This document shows, one piece after another, positions 11,313 to 22,215 of a stretch of 64,000 nt of DNA. Below the pieces are notes generated by a model that was not told the origin of the DNA, ran no database searches, and was given only the letters and a program-made list of their open reading frames with translations. The stretch comes from Sulfuricurvum sp. PD_MW2 (GTDB lineage Bacteria; Campylobacterota; Campylobacteria; Campylobacterales; Sulfurimonadaceae), in NCBI RefSeq assembly GCF_002633015.1, contig NZ_NSIU01000004.1, positions 32,937 through 96,936 on the forward strand, given 5' to 3'. Position numbers and translations under genes: made by a program. The stretch's first letter is position 1; each line of letters begins with the position of its first letter.

Positions 11313-11480
11313 AAGCTCTTTTTAGCTACGAAAAAACGGGCAAATGAGAGATGTTAAAATTAATGCCATTATACTTTTTCAAACATAAATCTAACTTTTG
11401 CTTTGCTCAATCAGTCCCATTTTAGGATAAATGGATAAAATTCGTCTACTAATTAGGTGCAAGAGCACACAGGAGACGAT

Positions 11481-12827
11481 ATGAGCACATGGAGCCGATC
11501 AAGCTGGAGAGAAAAACCGATTAAACAACAGCCTACGTATCCCGATACGGCAGTTTTAGAGCAAATCGAAGCACAGCTGCGCAATTATCCGCCACTCGTA
11601 TTCGCCGGTGAAGCCCGCACGCTCAAAAAGAATTTGGCTGACGTCTGTGAAGGAAAAGCTTTTTTACTTCAGGGGGGAGATTGTGCAGAGAGTTTTTCTG
11701 AATTTCACGCGCACAATATCCGAGATACATTTAAAGTCATGATGCAAATGGCAGTGGTAATGACATTTGCCGGAGGCGTACCGGTTGTTAAAGTAGGGCG
11801 TCTAGGAGGGCAGTTTGCAAAACCGCGTTCGGCTGATACGGAAACGATTGATGGCGTTACGTTGGCAAGCTATCGCGGTGATATCATCAACGGTGTCGAA
11901 TTCAATGAAGCTGCACGTATTCCAGATCCGTACCGTATGGTTCAAGCTTATAACCAATCGGCAGCAACATTAAATCTTTTACGTGCTTTTGCTACCGGAG
12001 GCTTGGCGGACTTGCATCAAGTTCATGCATGGAATCTTGGATTTGTCGGTCAAAATGAAATGACAAAAAAATACGATGAGCTCTCTCGCCAGATTGATGA
12101 TTCTCTCCGTTTCATGGCAGCATGTGGGATTACATCCGATAAATTTCAAACCCTTAGAGAGACCGATTTCTTTACGTCTCATGAAGCGTTATTGCTCAAC
12201 TACGAAGAGGCATTTACCCGACAAGACTCGTTGACGGGTGAGTGGTATGATGTATCGTCGCACATGTTATGGATCGGAGATCGTACTCGTCAGCTTGATG
12301 GTGCTCATGTTGAATTCATGCGCGGAATTAATAACCCGATCGGAGTCAAAGCAGGGCCGTCTATGGACCCTGAAGATTTAGTGCGTCTGTGTGATATTCT
12401 TAACCCGAATAATGAAGCTGGACGCTTGAACGTTATTGTACGTATGGGTGCAGATAAAGTTGCTGATGGCATGCCTGCTTTGATTCGTGCAGTGGAGAGA
12501 GAAGGGAAAAAAGTGGTGTGGAGCTGTGATCCGATGCACGGAAATACCATTACCAGTAATGGCTATAAAACCCGTCCGGTAGAGCAAGTTTTAAAAGAGA
12601 TGAAACAATTTTTCCAAGTACATAAATCGGAAGGGACGTACGCAGGTGGTGTACATCTTGAAATGACAGGGAAAAATGTAACTGAGTGTTTGGGTGGATC
12701 GTTTGAAATCACATCTGAAAATTTAAAAAGCCGTTACCATACTCACTGTGATCCGCGTCTTAATGCCGATCAATCGCTTGAATTGGCATTTTTGATCGCT
12801 GATACCCTCAAAGAAGCGCATCGTTAA
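11481..12827 (+). CDS. aroF: 3-deoxy-7-phosphoheptulonate synthase, class II
   Basis: Class II DAHP synthase motifs ([33 protein letters not shown]). ATG at 11481 preceded by AGGAGA. Confidence 0.93.
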   Translation: MSTWSRSSWREKPIKQQPTYPDTAVLEQIEAQLRNYPPLVFAGEARTLKKNLADVCEGKAFLLQGGDCAESFSEFHAHNIRDTFKVMMQMAVVMTFAGGVPVVKVGRLGGQFAKPRSADTETIDGVTLASYRGDIINGVEFNEAARIPDPYRMVQAYNQSAATLNLLRAFATGGLADLHQVHAWNLGFVGQNEMTKKYDELSRQIDDSLRFMAACGITSDKFQTLRETDFFTSHEALLLNYEEAFTRQDSLTGEWYDVSSHMLWIGDRTRQLDGAHVEFMRGINNPIGVKAGPSMDPEDLVRLCDILNPNNEAGRLNVIVRMGADKVADGMPALIRAVEREGKKVVWSCDPMHGNTITSNGYKTRPVEQVLKEMKQFFQVHKSEGTYAGGVHLEMTGKNVTECLGGSFEITSENLKSRYHTHCDPRLNADQSLELAFLIADTLKEAHR

Positions 12828-12877
12828 GCGAAGCTTCTATCCTCGGAGTTTTTTTTCGGCTCCGCGGAATCTTTTAC

Positions 12878-13282
12878 TTATTGTTTTTGACAATTAGGGC
12901 AAATTCCCGAAATAACAATCGACACATCATCCGCTTTATAATGACTCACTTTCATAGAATGCTGAAGAATCTCATTGGGATTATAAGGTAAATCTTTGAG
13001 TTCTCCGCATGATTTGCAAAGCATATGTACATGTGATTCTTTTTGAATTTCGTATTTTGTTTTTTGCCCTGGAATTTTTACTTCCCGTATCAAACTTACA
13101 TCCAACATAGTATGAACGTTTTTATATAAGGTTGCGAGGGATATAGAGCTGAATTTTTCTCGAATCGCCTGATAAAGTTCATCAATATTGATATGCCCGG
13201 CATGATGCATCAATTGCATAATTGCAACTCTTTGCGGTGTTGCTTTGAGATGATGAGATTTTAATAGATGTTCATGTTTCAT
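12878..13282 (-). CDS. Fur-family regulator (PerR-like)
   Basis: LKATPQRVAIMQLMHHAGHINIDELYQAI, CxxC pairs. Confidence 0.82.
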   Translation of the reverse strand: MKHEHLLKSHHLKATPQRVAIMQLMHHAGHINIDELYQAIREKFSSISLATLYKNVHTMLDVSLIREVKIPGQKTKYEIQKESHVHMLCKSCGELKDLPYNPNEILQHSMKVSHYKADDVSIVISGICPNCQKQ

Positions 13283-13363
13283 AATGTGTAATTATAAACT
13301 ATAAATAGAGGTATATTTTCTAAAGGAGGGGATTCGTGAAGAGATTTGAAATTTTTTTTAAGA

Positions 13364-13379
13364 ATTCCCCCTCGGGGAA
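13364..13379 (-). terminator. Rho-independent terminator candidate downstream of pilT
   Basis: Minus strand TTCCCC-GAG-GGGGAA hairpin just past the pilT stop; A/T-rich tract follows. Confidence 0.45.
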
Positions 13380-13387
13380 AGAGGGAA

Positions 13388-14458
13388 CTAGAGGGACTCT
13401 ATAACACGAATCAATTCATCCGGCTTATTCGAATATTGCAATGCAGTCTCTTTATTGATCAATTTTTTACGTAAGAAGTCTACAATTTCTTGGGTTTGGG
13501 TCGTCATACTTGTCCCCTGCTGGTTAAGCTGCATTTGGGAATATAGTTGATGAACTTTATCTTCACGAATGAGGTTTGCAATCGCCGGATTGGTAATCAT
13601 AACCTCTTGTGCGGCAATACGGCCACCTCCGATTTTCGGTAAAAGTGCTTGGGAAATAACCGCAATCAGTGATGTTGAAAGCTGCGCACGTACTTGCGGT
13701 TGTTCATCCCCCGCAAATACGTCGATAATACGATTGATGGTTTGAGGCGCTGAGTTGGTATGGAGAGTTCCGAATACCAAGTGTCCTGTTTCCGCCGCCG
13801 TTAATGCTGCAGAGATGGTCTCTTTGTCCCGCATCTCCCCGATGAGGATAACATCAGGGTCTTCACGCAATGCGTATTTCAAAGCGGCAGAAAAGCTTTT
13901 CGTATCGGTTCCGACATTCCGATGCGAAAATAGCGATTTTTTGTTGGTATGAACGAACTCAACCGGGTCTTCGACGGTGATGATATGGCGTGCTTCAGTA
14001 ATGTTGATCTCATTGAGCATCGCAGCCAGCGTAGTCGATTTACCGCTTCCGGTAGGTCCGGTGACAAGGATAAGACCTTTTTCCCGTTTGATAATCTCTT
14101 TGAAGATGCGCTTCGCGTTCAAATCATCGAGTGATGGGATAGTGACCGGAATAATACGGAATGCACATGCGATATCGTCCATCGTTTTGTAGTAGTTCGC
14201 ACGAAAGCGGCCCACATCAGGTATGACGATTGAAAAATCCAGTTCGTTATTCTCTTCAAACGATTTTTTTTGTTTTTCGCTGAGGAGGGAGTACGCCATC
14301 TCTTCGATAGCGTGTCCATCAAGTACAGGGAGGTTAAGGGCAACAAGCCGACCGTCGATACGGATCTGAGGTTCTGAACGACTAACGAGATGTAGATCGG
14401 ACGCTTTGTACGCGACAACGCTTTTGAGAAGTTTGTAAATATCTAAACCTGCATTCAT
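13388..14458 (-). CDS. pilT: PilT-type twitching/retraction ATPase
   Basis: Walker A GPTGSGKSTTLAAM, ITVEDPVEFVH, GEMRDKETISAALTAAETGHLVFGTLHTN. Confidence 0.93.
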   Translation of the reverse strand: MNAGLDIYKLLKSVVAYKASDLHLVSRSEPQIRIDGRLVALNLPVLDGHAIEEMAYSLLSEKQKKSFEENNELDFSIVIPDVGRFRANYYKTMDDIACAFRIIPVTIPSLDDLNAKRIFKEIIKREKGLILVTGPTGSGKSTTLAAMLNEINITEARHIITVEDPVEFVHTNKKSLFSHRNVGTDTKSFSAALKYALREDPDVILIGEMRDKETISAALTAAETGHLVFGTLHTNSAPQTINRIIDVFAGDEQPQVRAQLSTSLIAVISQALLPKIGGGRIAAQEVMITNPAIANLIREDKVHQLYSQMQLNQQGTSMTTQTQEIVDFLRKKLINKETALQYSNKPDELIRVIESL

Positions 14459-14799
14459 GAAATAAATATCCCTTCGTAGTAAGATGGATCAAAACCGACG
14501 ATCATACGATCATTGTACTCAATAACGGGGCGTTTGATCAAGAGATTATGATTGCTCATCCATTGTATTTTACTCTCATCATTGAGTTCTAGCGCTTTAA
14601 GTCCCAGTGCTTTATAGGTTGTCCCTTTTGTATTCAAAAGAGTCGACATCGGTACTTGTGAGGCCCAAAATTTGATTTTTTCATAATCGACAGGAGTTTT
14701 TTTAAAATCATGGAACGTATAAGCAAGAGAATGAGAATCCAAGAAACGTAACGCTTTTTGGACGCTTCCGCACGTTTTAATCCCGTAGATATGTATCAT
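14455..14799 (-). CDS. ArsC/Spx-family thioredoxin-fold protein
   Basis: IHIYGIKTCGSVQKALRFLDSHSLAYTFHDFKKTPVDY. Confidence 0.82.
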   Translation of the reverse strand: MIHIYGIKTCGSVQKALRFLDSHSLAYTFHDFKKTPVDYEKIKFWASQVPMSTLLNTKGTTYKALGLKALELNDESKIQWMSNHNLLIKRPVIEYNDRMIVGFDPSYYEGIFIS

Positions 14800-14802
14800 A
14801 AT

Positions 14803-15093
14803 TTACTCGATAATCTTCGGAACGATGAAAAAGTGATCTTGTGAATGAGGTGCATGTGAAAGGATATCGTCATTAATGGTGCGATCGACGCTCCCTGCAT
14901 CTTCTCGCAAACGAGTCGCCGTATCAGACATTGCAAACGTAGCATCTACCCCTTCGGTAGAGAGTTCGGAGAGGTTATCGACAAAAGCGACAATCTCGCT
15001 GAGCTGAGCAATCATCTCCTCTCTGTGTTCATCGGGAATTTGAAGAAAAGATAGTTTTTCCAATCGTTGGAGAAGAGTTTCGTCAATTTGCAT
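14803..15093 (-). CDS. gatC: Asp-tRNA(Asn)/Glu-tRNA(Gln) amidotransferase subunit C
   Basis: GatC-like size and sequence (LEKLSFLQIPDEHREEMIAQLSEIVAFVDNLSEL...LREDAGS). Confidence 0.9.
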   Translation of the reverse strand: MQIDETLLQRLEKLSFLQIPDEHREEMIAQLSEIVAFVDNLSELSTEGVDATFAMSDTATRLREDAGSVDRTINDDILSHAPHSQDHFFIVPKIIE

Positions 15094-15215
15094 GGTTAAC
15101 CTAAGTTGTGATAAATTTATAAAAATAATTGTACCCTAAAAAAAGGTTTACTTAACTTTAACGTAGGGTGAGATATGATTGTCCCATTAATGAGCAGTAC
15201 AAGATAGGAGTCGTT

Positions 15216-15815
15216 TTGAGTCTAAAAGAGAATATGGAAGCCGTAAGAGAAGAGTTGAGTTCAGAAGAGAAGTTTTTTGAAAGTGCTATCCGTACGGAAC
15301 GATTTGTAAAAAAATATCAAAAACCTTTAATCGCAGTCGTTGTTGCATCCTTATTGGCCGTCGGAGGTGCTATCGGTTATCAAGCGTATACGGATGCTAA
15401 ATTGCAAAGTTCGAATAAAGCTTTTAATCTCCTTTTGGCTAATCCTGCAGATGCTCAAGCAGAGCAGACGCTAAAAAACGATAATCCGGCCCTTTATGAC
15501 GTATGGAAACTTTCTCGAGGAATTTCGCAAAATGATGTTACGATTCTTGAAGGGTTAAAAAACTCAACCACTTTCGGTGTCGGCGATATTGCAACCTATG
15601 AATCAGCTGCTATCAAAGGGGATGCCCAAGCTCTGGAGGGCTATACGAAGAAACAAGGGGCTCTGTATAAAGATCTCGCACTCATAGAACTTGCGGTTAA
15701 GTCGATTGAAAAGGGCGATGTAAAAACAGCGAATGAAAAATTAGCACTCATCCCTGAGGATTCGCCTCTGTATCAAGTTGCTTCGTCACTTCAGCACTAT
15801 GGGGTGAAAGAATGA
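15216..15815 (+). CDS. Membrane-anchored YfgM-like/TPR-type protein
   Basis: Single TM followed by helical region; start probably TTG 15216 or ATG 15234 rather than 15168. Confidence 0.6.
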   Translation: MSLKENMEAVREELSSEEKFFESAIRTERFVKKYQKPLIAVVVASLLAVGGAIGYQAYTDAKLQSSNKAFNLLLANPADAQAEQTLKNDNPALYDVWKLSRGISQNDVTILEGLKNSTTFGVGDIATYESAAIKGDAQALEGYTKKQGALYKDLALIELAVKSIEKGDVKTANEKLALIPEDSPLYQVASSLQHYGVKE

Positions 15816-16810
15816 AATTAGCCCTCAGCTCATTATCAATAGCTACTATCCTCTTATTTACCGGCTGTTCTCATAAAGAGGTGTATAAACCCGATAATGT
15901 CAAAGGTGAATGGCGAACAGCCGGACGTATAAGTTCATCTATCGCACAAACCGGTCAGTCGGCTGCATTGCTTGAAAATGGACATTTATTGACTGCCAAC
16001 GGAGAGAAAAATATTAAGCTTCCGAAAAATTATCGCTTGATCAATGCCGATAATACATGGATTATTACCGAAAGTCCGGAAGGAAATATGGTTCTTTTCC
16101 CTGAAGACGGTACCGATGCCAAAGTGACGTTTGATTTCAAACGAGACATAGCGGCTGCGTCTATTCAAGAGGATGTAGTAGCGGTTTTATTTGCAAACAA
16201 TGAAATGGCCCTCTATTCGCTTGAGAGCAAAAAACTCCTTTTCAAAGAGAGTGCGAATATTCCAATTGCCGTTGATGCACGTATCGCGAATCCCTATTTT
16301 CTCAAAGAACTGGTATTGTTTTTAACGCTGGATGGGAAAATTGTGATCGTCAATTCTGAAACAAAGCAGCTTTTGCGTTCGGTGGTTGTCAATTCGGATG
16401 AGTATTTTAATAATGTTACATACATGAATGTTATCGATAATAATCTTGTTGCTTCAACCGGAAACGGTGTTTTAGCCCTTTCTCAAAAAGAGGCACGTGA
16501 AAAATATGAAATTCGTAATATTGCGTATACTACAGAAGGAATTTGGTTAACGACCAAACAAGGTGAAGTCATTGCACTGAGTCCGACGCTTCAGTTTAAA
16601 GCGAAAAAGAAATTTCCGTTTGCCCATTTTGTAGGATTGAGTGTCCAAAATGATCGTGTTTACGCTCTTGAACAAGAGGGATATATGATTGCATTGACAA
16701 AAAATCTTTTAGCGTATGATGTTTATGACATCGATATGGACGCGAAAAATAAAATCTTTTTAGGAGACGGCCGTTTTTATTTCGACGACCGCTACATCAA
16801 TATCAAATAA
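15812..16810 (+). CDS. Lipoprotein with beta-propeller-like (PQQ-like) repeats
   Basis: Lipobox LLFTGCS and repeat-like beta sequence; overlaps upstream ORF. Confidence 0.6.
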   Translation: MKLALSSLSIATILLFTGCSHKEVYKPDNVKGEWRTAGRISSSIAQTGQSAALLENGHLLTANGEKNIKLPKNYRLINADNTWIITESPEGNMVLFPEDGTDAKVTFDFKRDIAAASIQEDVVAVLFANNEMALYSLESKKLLFKESANIPIAVDARIANPYFLKELVLFLTLDGKIVIVNSETKQLLRSVVVNSDEYFNNVTYMNVIDNNLVASTGNGVLALSQKEAREKYEIRNIAYTTEGIWLTTKQGEVIALSPTLQFKAKKKFPFAHFVGLSVQNDRVYALEQEGYMIALTKNLLAYDVYDIDMDAKNKIFLGDGRFYFDDRYINIK

Positions 16811-17634
16811 TGTCGAAAGAGCTGGATGCTTTTTTAGAGTACATTATTGTAATCAAAGCATTGAGCCCACGAACGATCGAAGCCTATCGGCATGATCTGA
16901 GTGCATTGGAAGAATCTTCCAAAAAGAATCTTACTGAAATTGATTCGAGTCAAATGTTTGAAATGCTCGGATCGATTACCAATAAGCGGACATTAAATCG
17001 AAAACTCTCTGCCTTTAACTCCTTTTTGGATTTTTGTCATCGATACCGTTTTGAGTCATCCTCATCGAAATTTTCACTTTCGAAAATTCCAAAAAATCTT
17101 CCGAAATATCTTCCGTTTGAGACGATCCAATCCTCGCTAAACTTAATTGACCGGAGTGATTGGATCGGTATGCGCGATTATGCACTCATCCTTTTTCTTT
17201 ATGCTTCCGGATTACGTATCAGTGAGTGTTTGGCAGTAGAAGAGGGGGATATTGAGGGTGAATGGCTGCGTGTACGTCATGGAAAGGGTGAAAAGGAACG
17301 GTATGTTCCATTAGCGGCCGAATCACTTAAAGCACTTAGAATGTACCAAGAACACTCTCCTTATCACAACCGTCCAACTTTATGGCTCAATTATAAGGGA
17401 GAGAGGCTCAGTCGTGTTTCAGCGTTTAAGATTACTCAGAAATATGTCGGTGTTTCTCCGCATGCACTTCGCCATTCTTACGCTACGGCACTTATTTTAG
17501 GAGGGGCTGATTTGCGTGTAGTTCAAGAACTTTTAGGGCATGCATCCCTTTTGACGACGCAGATTTATACACATGTTCAAAAACAAAATCTCCAAGATAC
17601 GGTATTGAAATACCATCCTATGTCACACTCTTGA
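16810..17634 (+). CDS. xerH: Tyrosine recombinase (Xer family; XerH-like)
   Basis: Catalytic residues in LYASGLRISECL, HALRHSYATALILGGADLRVVQELLGHASLLTTQIYTHV. Confidence 0.85.
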   Translation: MSKELDAFLEYIIVIKALSPRTIEAYRHDLSALEESSKKNLTEIDSSQMFEMLGSITNKRTLNRKLSAFNSFLDFCHRYRFESSSSKFSLSKIPKNLPKYLPFETIQSSLNLIDRSDWIGMRDYALILFLYASGLRISECLAVEEGDIEGEWLRVRHGKGEKERYVPLAAESLKALRMYQEHSPYHNRPTLWLNYKGERLSRVSAFKITQKYVGVSPHALRHSYATALILGGADLRVVQELLGHASLLTTQIYTHVQKQNLQDTVLKYHPMSHS

Positions 17635-17693
17635 TATCCGTCAAGAAACTATTTTCATCTTGAAGCTATTATCCGTTTAAAAAAGGGTTACAT

Positions 17694-18035
17694 ATGATGT
17701 ATGCATCGTTTAATGCCGATATTATTTTCGGTGACACTCAGCCGGTTATCACTCCGTTGATTACAAATGAATACACAAAAGAGATACGAATTGTGTTTCG
17801 TGAAGGGCAGTCGATGAAAGCCCATAAAACATCGTTTCCGATCACGGTCATGATCGTATCGGGCGAAATTGATTTCGGAGTGGGAGATGAGCGAATTATA
17901 TTCGGAGCCGGGGATGTAATTGCACTCGAACCGAATGTTATTCATGATCTACATGCACTGGAAGACGCTATTGTACGTCTTAGTTTGCATAAAAATGACA
18001 ATATCGCACGGGTAAATGGGGTACTTAAGTTATAA
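17694..18035 (+). CDS. Cupin-domain protein
   Basis: Cupin-like MKAHKTSFPITVMIVSGEIDFGV..GAGDVIALEPNVIHDLHA. Confidence 0.8.
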   Translation: MMYASFNADIIFGDTQPVITPLITNEYTKEIRIVFREGQSMKAHKTSFPITVMIVSGEIDFGVGDERIIFGAGDVIALEPNVIHDLHALEDAIVRLSLHKNDNIARVNGVLKL

Positions 18036-18042
18036 TAGCAGT

Positions 18043-18660
18043 ATGATTTTATGTGATATCGGCAATACTTCGGTTGATCTGTTCAGTGAGGGTAAGCGTT
18101 CCAAATGTCGTGTAGAGGATTTTGATCCCGCGACTTTTGTGGAAGATGTTTACTATGTCAGTGTCAACCTCTCGATGAATGAACGAATTCATGGACTTGC
18201 AAATTGGTATGATCTTCGAAAACTTATCGATTGGGACAAATATTACCCTAGCATGGGAGTAGATCGAGTCATGGTATGTGAAGCCATTGAAGACGGTGTA
18301 GTTGTCGATGCGGGAAGTGCAATAACTGTTGATGTAATGCGAAATGGTATCTATGATGGGGGATTTATTGCTTTAGGTCTCTACTCTGCACACGAAGCGT
18401 ATGGTCGTCTTTCAAGTGCATTGAGTATGTCATTTAACTTTGAGGTTGATTTGGCTAAAATGGCAAAAAATACACCTGATGCCCTTACAATCGGTTTTTT
18501 GGCTCCTTTAATAGAGAAAATAGAGCGGTTGGGGAAACCGCTCTATATTACCGGTGGAGACGGGCAGCTCTTGTCACGTTTTTTTAGCGAGGCGATTGTG
18601 GATGAAGATTTGATTTTCACAGGGATGAATAAGTTGATAGAAAAAGGGTCTAAATGCTAA
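18043..18660 (+). CDS. coaX: Type III pantothenate kinase
   Basis: MILCDIGNTSVDLF, VVDAGSAITVDVM; ATG at 18043 more likely than 18016. Confidence 0.87.
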   Translation: MILCDIGNTSVDLFSEGKRSKCRVEDFDPATFVEDVYYVSVNLSMNERIHGLANWYDLRKLIDWDKYYPSMGVDRVMVCEAIEDGVVVDAGSAITVDVMRNGIYDGGFIALGLYSAHEAYGRLSSALSMSFNFEVDLAKMAKNTPDALTIGFLAPLIEKIERLGKPLYITGGDGQLLSRFFSEAIVDEDLIFTGMNKLIEKGSKC

Positions 18661-19277
18661 GTGTTGCACTCCCAAAAGGGCGGATTGCCGAAGATACGTT
18701 GGAAATATTTGAGACGATTTTCGGAAGCAGTTTTAAATTTGATGATCGTAAATTGATCCTTCAAACCGAAAATTTTAAATTTTTACTCGTACGTAATCAA
18801 GATGTTGCAACGTATGTTTATCATCAAGCAGCCGATATCGGGGTTGTTGGTCTTGATACTCTTGAAGAGCAAGGGTTGGATGTCATACGACTCCTCGACC
18901 TACAAAAAGGGAAATGTCGGGTCGCCATCGGTATGCGTGCAGGTGAAAAACCCGATTTTACAAAAAGTGAGATCAAGGTAGCAACCAAAATGGTCAATAT
19001 TACCAAGCGCTATTTTGCCGAACGTGCGGTGGCTGCCGATATCATCAAATTGTATGGATCGATTGAACTTGCCCCATTGGTTGGATTGGCGGATATGATT
19101 GTTGACGTTGTTGAGACAGGTAGCACAATGAAACAAAACGGTTTGGAAGTGGTTGAGACGATTATGGAATCCACTACCCATCTTATCGCGAATAAAAACA
19201 GCTTTTTTGAGAAAAAAAGTGAAATTTTAGATGTCTATGAGAAAATAAACGCCCTTTTATACGGCAACAACCACTAA
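18654..19277 (+). CDS. hisG: ATP phosphoribosyltransferase (short form)
   Basis: LSVALPKGRIAEDTLEIF, DIGVVGLDTLEE, DMIVDVVETGSTMKQNGLEVV. Confidence 0.95.
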   Translation: MLSVALPKGRIAEDTLEIFETIFGSSFKFDDRKLILQTENFKFLLVRNQDVATYVYHQAADIGVVGLDTLEEQGLDVIRLLDLQKGKCRVAIGMRAGEKPDFTKSEIKVATKMVNITKRYFAERAVAADIIKLYGSIELAPLVGLADMIVDVVETGSTMKQNGLEVVETIMESTTHLIANKNSFFEKKSEILDVYEKINALLYGNNH

Positions 19278-19339
19278 AATTCACGATTGATTCACAAAAG
19301 AGAGCTAAAATACGATCAATAACATTTAAAGGAGAGACA

Positions 19340-19858
19340 ATGTCATCTCATTATTCATCACGTTTTGCATGGGCACTATTGCTTGCCACATCAGGACTTA
19401 TGGCTGATAGTTTTTCGACTACAGAATATATCTCAGTTACCAAATCAGTTCCGAGCTATTCAACACTTCAAGAACAAATTCCGAGTCAAAGATGTTACGA
19501 CGTACAAGAAAAAGTGAGTTCGGGTGGAACGAATAACGATGTTGTTGGTGCTGTCGTTGGAGGAGCATTAGGCGGAGTGCTCGGTCATAACGTCGGTGGA
19601 GGGACGGGTAAAACCGTTGCAACCGTCGGAGGAGCTGTTTTAGGTACGTTGGCAGGGCAAAATGTAGGGAGCAAATACAATACTCCGGAAACCACATCGT
19701 ATCAAACCGTTCGCAAATGTGAGAATATCACGACATTAAAAACACGTGAAGTGTTAAACGGTTATACAAATTATGCAAAACTAAAAGGCAAAGAGATCAC
19801 TGTCGAGAGTGATCAACCTCTTAAACAAATTCCTGTAACTGTCACCTATAGCTATTAA
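19340..19858 (+). CDS. Glycine-zipper 2TM domain protein
   Basis: VVGAVVGGALGGVLGHNVGGGTGKTVATVGGAVLGTLAG. Confidence 0.82.
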   Translation: MSSHYSSRFAWALLLATSGLMADSFSTTEYISVTKSVPSYSTLQEQIPSQRCYDVQEKVSSGGTNNDVVGAVVGGALGGVLGHNVGGGTGKTVATVGGAVLGTLAGQNVGSKYNTPETTSYQTVRKCENITTLKTREVLNGYTNYAKLKGKEITVESDQPLKQIPVTVTYSY

Positions 19859-19860
19859 TT

Positions 19861-19880
19861 TTCTCCTGTTTTCAGGAGAA
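19861..19880 (+). terminator. Terminator-like hairpin after the glycine-zipper gene
   Basis: Perfect inverted repeat TTCTCCTG-TTTT-CAGGAGAA; no long T tract. Confidence 0.4.
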
Positions 19881-19964
19881 ATCTTCCACTTTCTTACTCT
19901 CATTTCAACGATAATTTGTTAAAATAGATCATATTATTAATCTTTTAGCAGGACAGGAGTCTTT

Positions 19965-20960
19965 ATGGCACTCAAAGTGGCAATTAACGGAACAGGCAGA
20001 ATTGGAATTATCGTTGCAAAAATCATTGCAGAGCGCAATGACATCGAACTTGTAGCGTTAAACACCACATCAAAACCTGAGATGTTGGAATATTTGCTCA
20101 AATTCGACAGTGTACATCGCGGTATTGATGCAAAAGTTATCGATGATCAAACGATCCAAATCGGGGGCAAGAACATTCGTATGTTCAGTGACCGTAATAT
20201 CGATAATGTTGATTTTGGAAGTGCCGGAGCAGAAGTGGTTATTGAATGTACCGGTAAGTTTTTGGATCAAGAGAGCTGTGCAAAACACCTTAAAAACGGT
20301 GTTAAAAAAGTCATCATGTCTGCCCCTGCGAAAGATGATTCTCCAACGTATGTATTTGGTGTTAATTCAGATGGATACAAAGGTGAAGCTATTATCTCAA
20401 ATGCAAGCTGTACAACAAACTGTCTTGGGCCGATTTGTAAAGTGCTTGATGATGCATTCGGTATTGAAAACGGTCTTATGACAACGATTCACTCGTATAC
20501 TAACGATCAAAACATTCTGGATGTAAAACACTCTAAAGATCCTCGTCGTGCACGTGCGGCAGCAATGAATATGATTCCGACGTCAACCGGTGCGGCTAAA
20601 GCAATAGGGAAAGTTATGCCGAATCTCCTTGGCAAACTAAACGGATATGCGATGCGTGTACCGACTCCGGATGTATCGGTAGTGGATTTAACCGTCAATT
20701 TGAAAAAAGAGGTTACAAAAGAAGATGTACATGCTGCGTTTAATAGTGCTGCAGAAGGTGCATTTAAAGGATTGATCGAAGTTGATAACGACAAACGTGT
20801 ATCAAGTGACTTTATCGGTTCTACATACAGCTCGACCTATGTACCGGATATGACCAGTGTGGTTGATGGCAATACTGTAAAAGTATTGGCATGGTACGAT
20901 AATGAATGGGGATACAGCAGTCGCCTTGTTGATATGACGGTTCTTATCGGAACGCGTTAA
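19965..20960 (+). CDS. gap: Glyceraldehyde-3-phosphate dehydrogenase
   Basis: INGTGRIG, SNASCTTNCLGP, WYDNEWGYS. Confidence 0.97.
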   Translation: MALKVAINGTGRIGIIVAKIIAERNDIELVALNTTSKPEMLEYLLKFDSVHRGIDAKVIDDQTIQIGGKNIRMFSDRNIDNVDFGSAGAEVVIECTGKFLDQESCAKHLKNGVKKVIMSAPAKDDSPTYVFGVNSDGYKGEAIISNASCTTNCLGPICKVLDDAFGIENGLMTTIHSYTNDQNILDVKHSKDPRRARAAAMNMIPTSTGAAKAIGKVMPNLLGKLNGYAMRVPTPDVSVVDLTVNLKKEVTKEDVHAAFNSAAEGAFKGLIEVDNDKRVSSDFIGSTYSSTYVPDMTSVVDGNTVKVLAWYDNEWGYSSRLVDMTVLIGTR

Positions 20961-22201
20961 TGCTTCGATATACGAACCATTTTGAAACGAAAACGCTTGA
21001 TCCGTTTACCCTTGAAAAAGGGTACGAAGCGGTTCGTTACGAAGCCTCATCGGGAGATGTAGGTTATTATCATCTCCCTCTCTCCTCTATTGCGCTTGTA
21101 GAAGAACTCCAAAACCTTTATCGAGATATTGACCGCCGTTTTAATACGATTGCAATCATTGGTATCGGTGGATCGTCTTTGGGGATAAAAGCGATTGAAC
21201 GCCTTCTTCGTCCGAGTACTCCAAACGCAAAAAAACTTATTTATCTTGAGAATTCAGACCCTATCACTATTATGCATGAGATGAAACAAATTGATAAGTT
21301 TCGCACGCTGTTTGTTGTGATTTCAAAGTCAGGCGGAACGGTAGAGACGCTGTCAATTTTTAAACGGTTGATCGTTAGCTTTGAATTGCCGTTGCAAGAT
21401 TCTGAACAGATTTATGTTGTCAGTGACGACGCTTCTCCTTTGGCACAGTTTGCTGATGAAAATCATCTTCGCCGCTTTGTTATCCCAAGCAACGTCGGTG
21501 GACGTTTCTCTGTTTTGAGTGCTGTGGGAATGGTCCCTTTGACATTAGCCGGTTTTGATACCTTTATGATCCTAAAAGGGGCTCAAGCATTTTTGGAACG
21601 TTTCTGGAATCGTGAAGAAGAGCATATGCTTCAAAAAGCGGCTTTTTATGTTACGCACAGTGAACAATATCCTATGAACGTCCTTTTTGCCTATTCGGAT
21701 ACCTTTGAAGAGTTCGGCAAATGGGTTGTTCAAATCTGGGGTGAATCTTTGGGTAAAAGAAACCGTGTCGGCTCGCGAGTAGGATTAACTCCTATTTCAC
21801 TAATCGGATCGGTGGATCAACACTCCTTTTTGCAATTGATTATGGAAGGGCCATTGAATAAGACGGTAACCTTCATGCATATTGAAAGTTCAGAAGAGCA
21901 TTTGATGATTCCTGAACTTTCTTTATCGCATTTAGAGAAGAGTGATTTCGTAAACGGAAAAAGCTTCAATGACTTGATCAATGCACAATGTCGTGCCACA
22001 ATCCAAAGTGTCTTACAAAGCGGTGTATGTGTCGATGAGATTGCGTGGAAACAGATTGATGAAGCATCCGTAGGCGAATTGATTTTATATTATGAGTTAT
22101 TGACTTCTCTTAGCGGTGCACTGTTGGAGATTAATACGTATGACCAGCCGGGTGTCGAGGTTGGAAAACAAATCTTACAAGGGTATTTTCAGAAGGGATA
22201 A
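20960..22201 (+). CDS. pgi: Glucose-6-phosphate isomerase
   Basis: GIGGSSLGIKAI, SKSGGTVET, FGKWVVQIWGESLGK. Confidence 0.94.
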   Translation: MLRYTNHFETKTLDPFTLEKGYEAVRYEASSGDVGYYHLPLSSIALVEELQNLYRDIDRRFNTIAIIGIGGSSLGIKAIERLLRPSTPNAKKLIYLENSDPITIMHEMKQIDKFRTLFVVISKSGGTVETLSIFKRLIVSFELPLQDSEQIYVVSDDASPLAQFADENHLRRFVIPSNVGGRFSVLSAVGMVPLTLAGFDTFMILKGAQAFLERFWNREEEHMLQKAAFYVTHSEQYPMNVLFAYSDTFEEFGKWVVQIWGESLGKRNRVGSRVGLTPISLIGSVDQHSFLQLIMEGPLNKTVTFMHIESSEEHLMIPELSLSHLEKSDFVNGKSFNDLINAQCRATIQSVLQSGVCVDEIAWKQIDEASVGELILYYELLTSLSGALLEINTYDQPGVEVGKQILQGYFQKG

Positions 22202-22215
22202 ACTCCCTTTTGAAA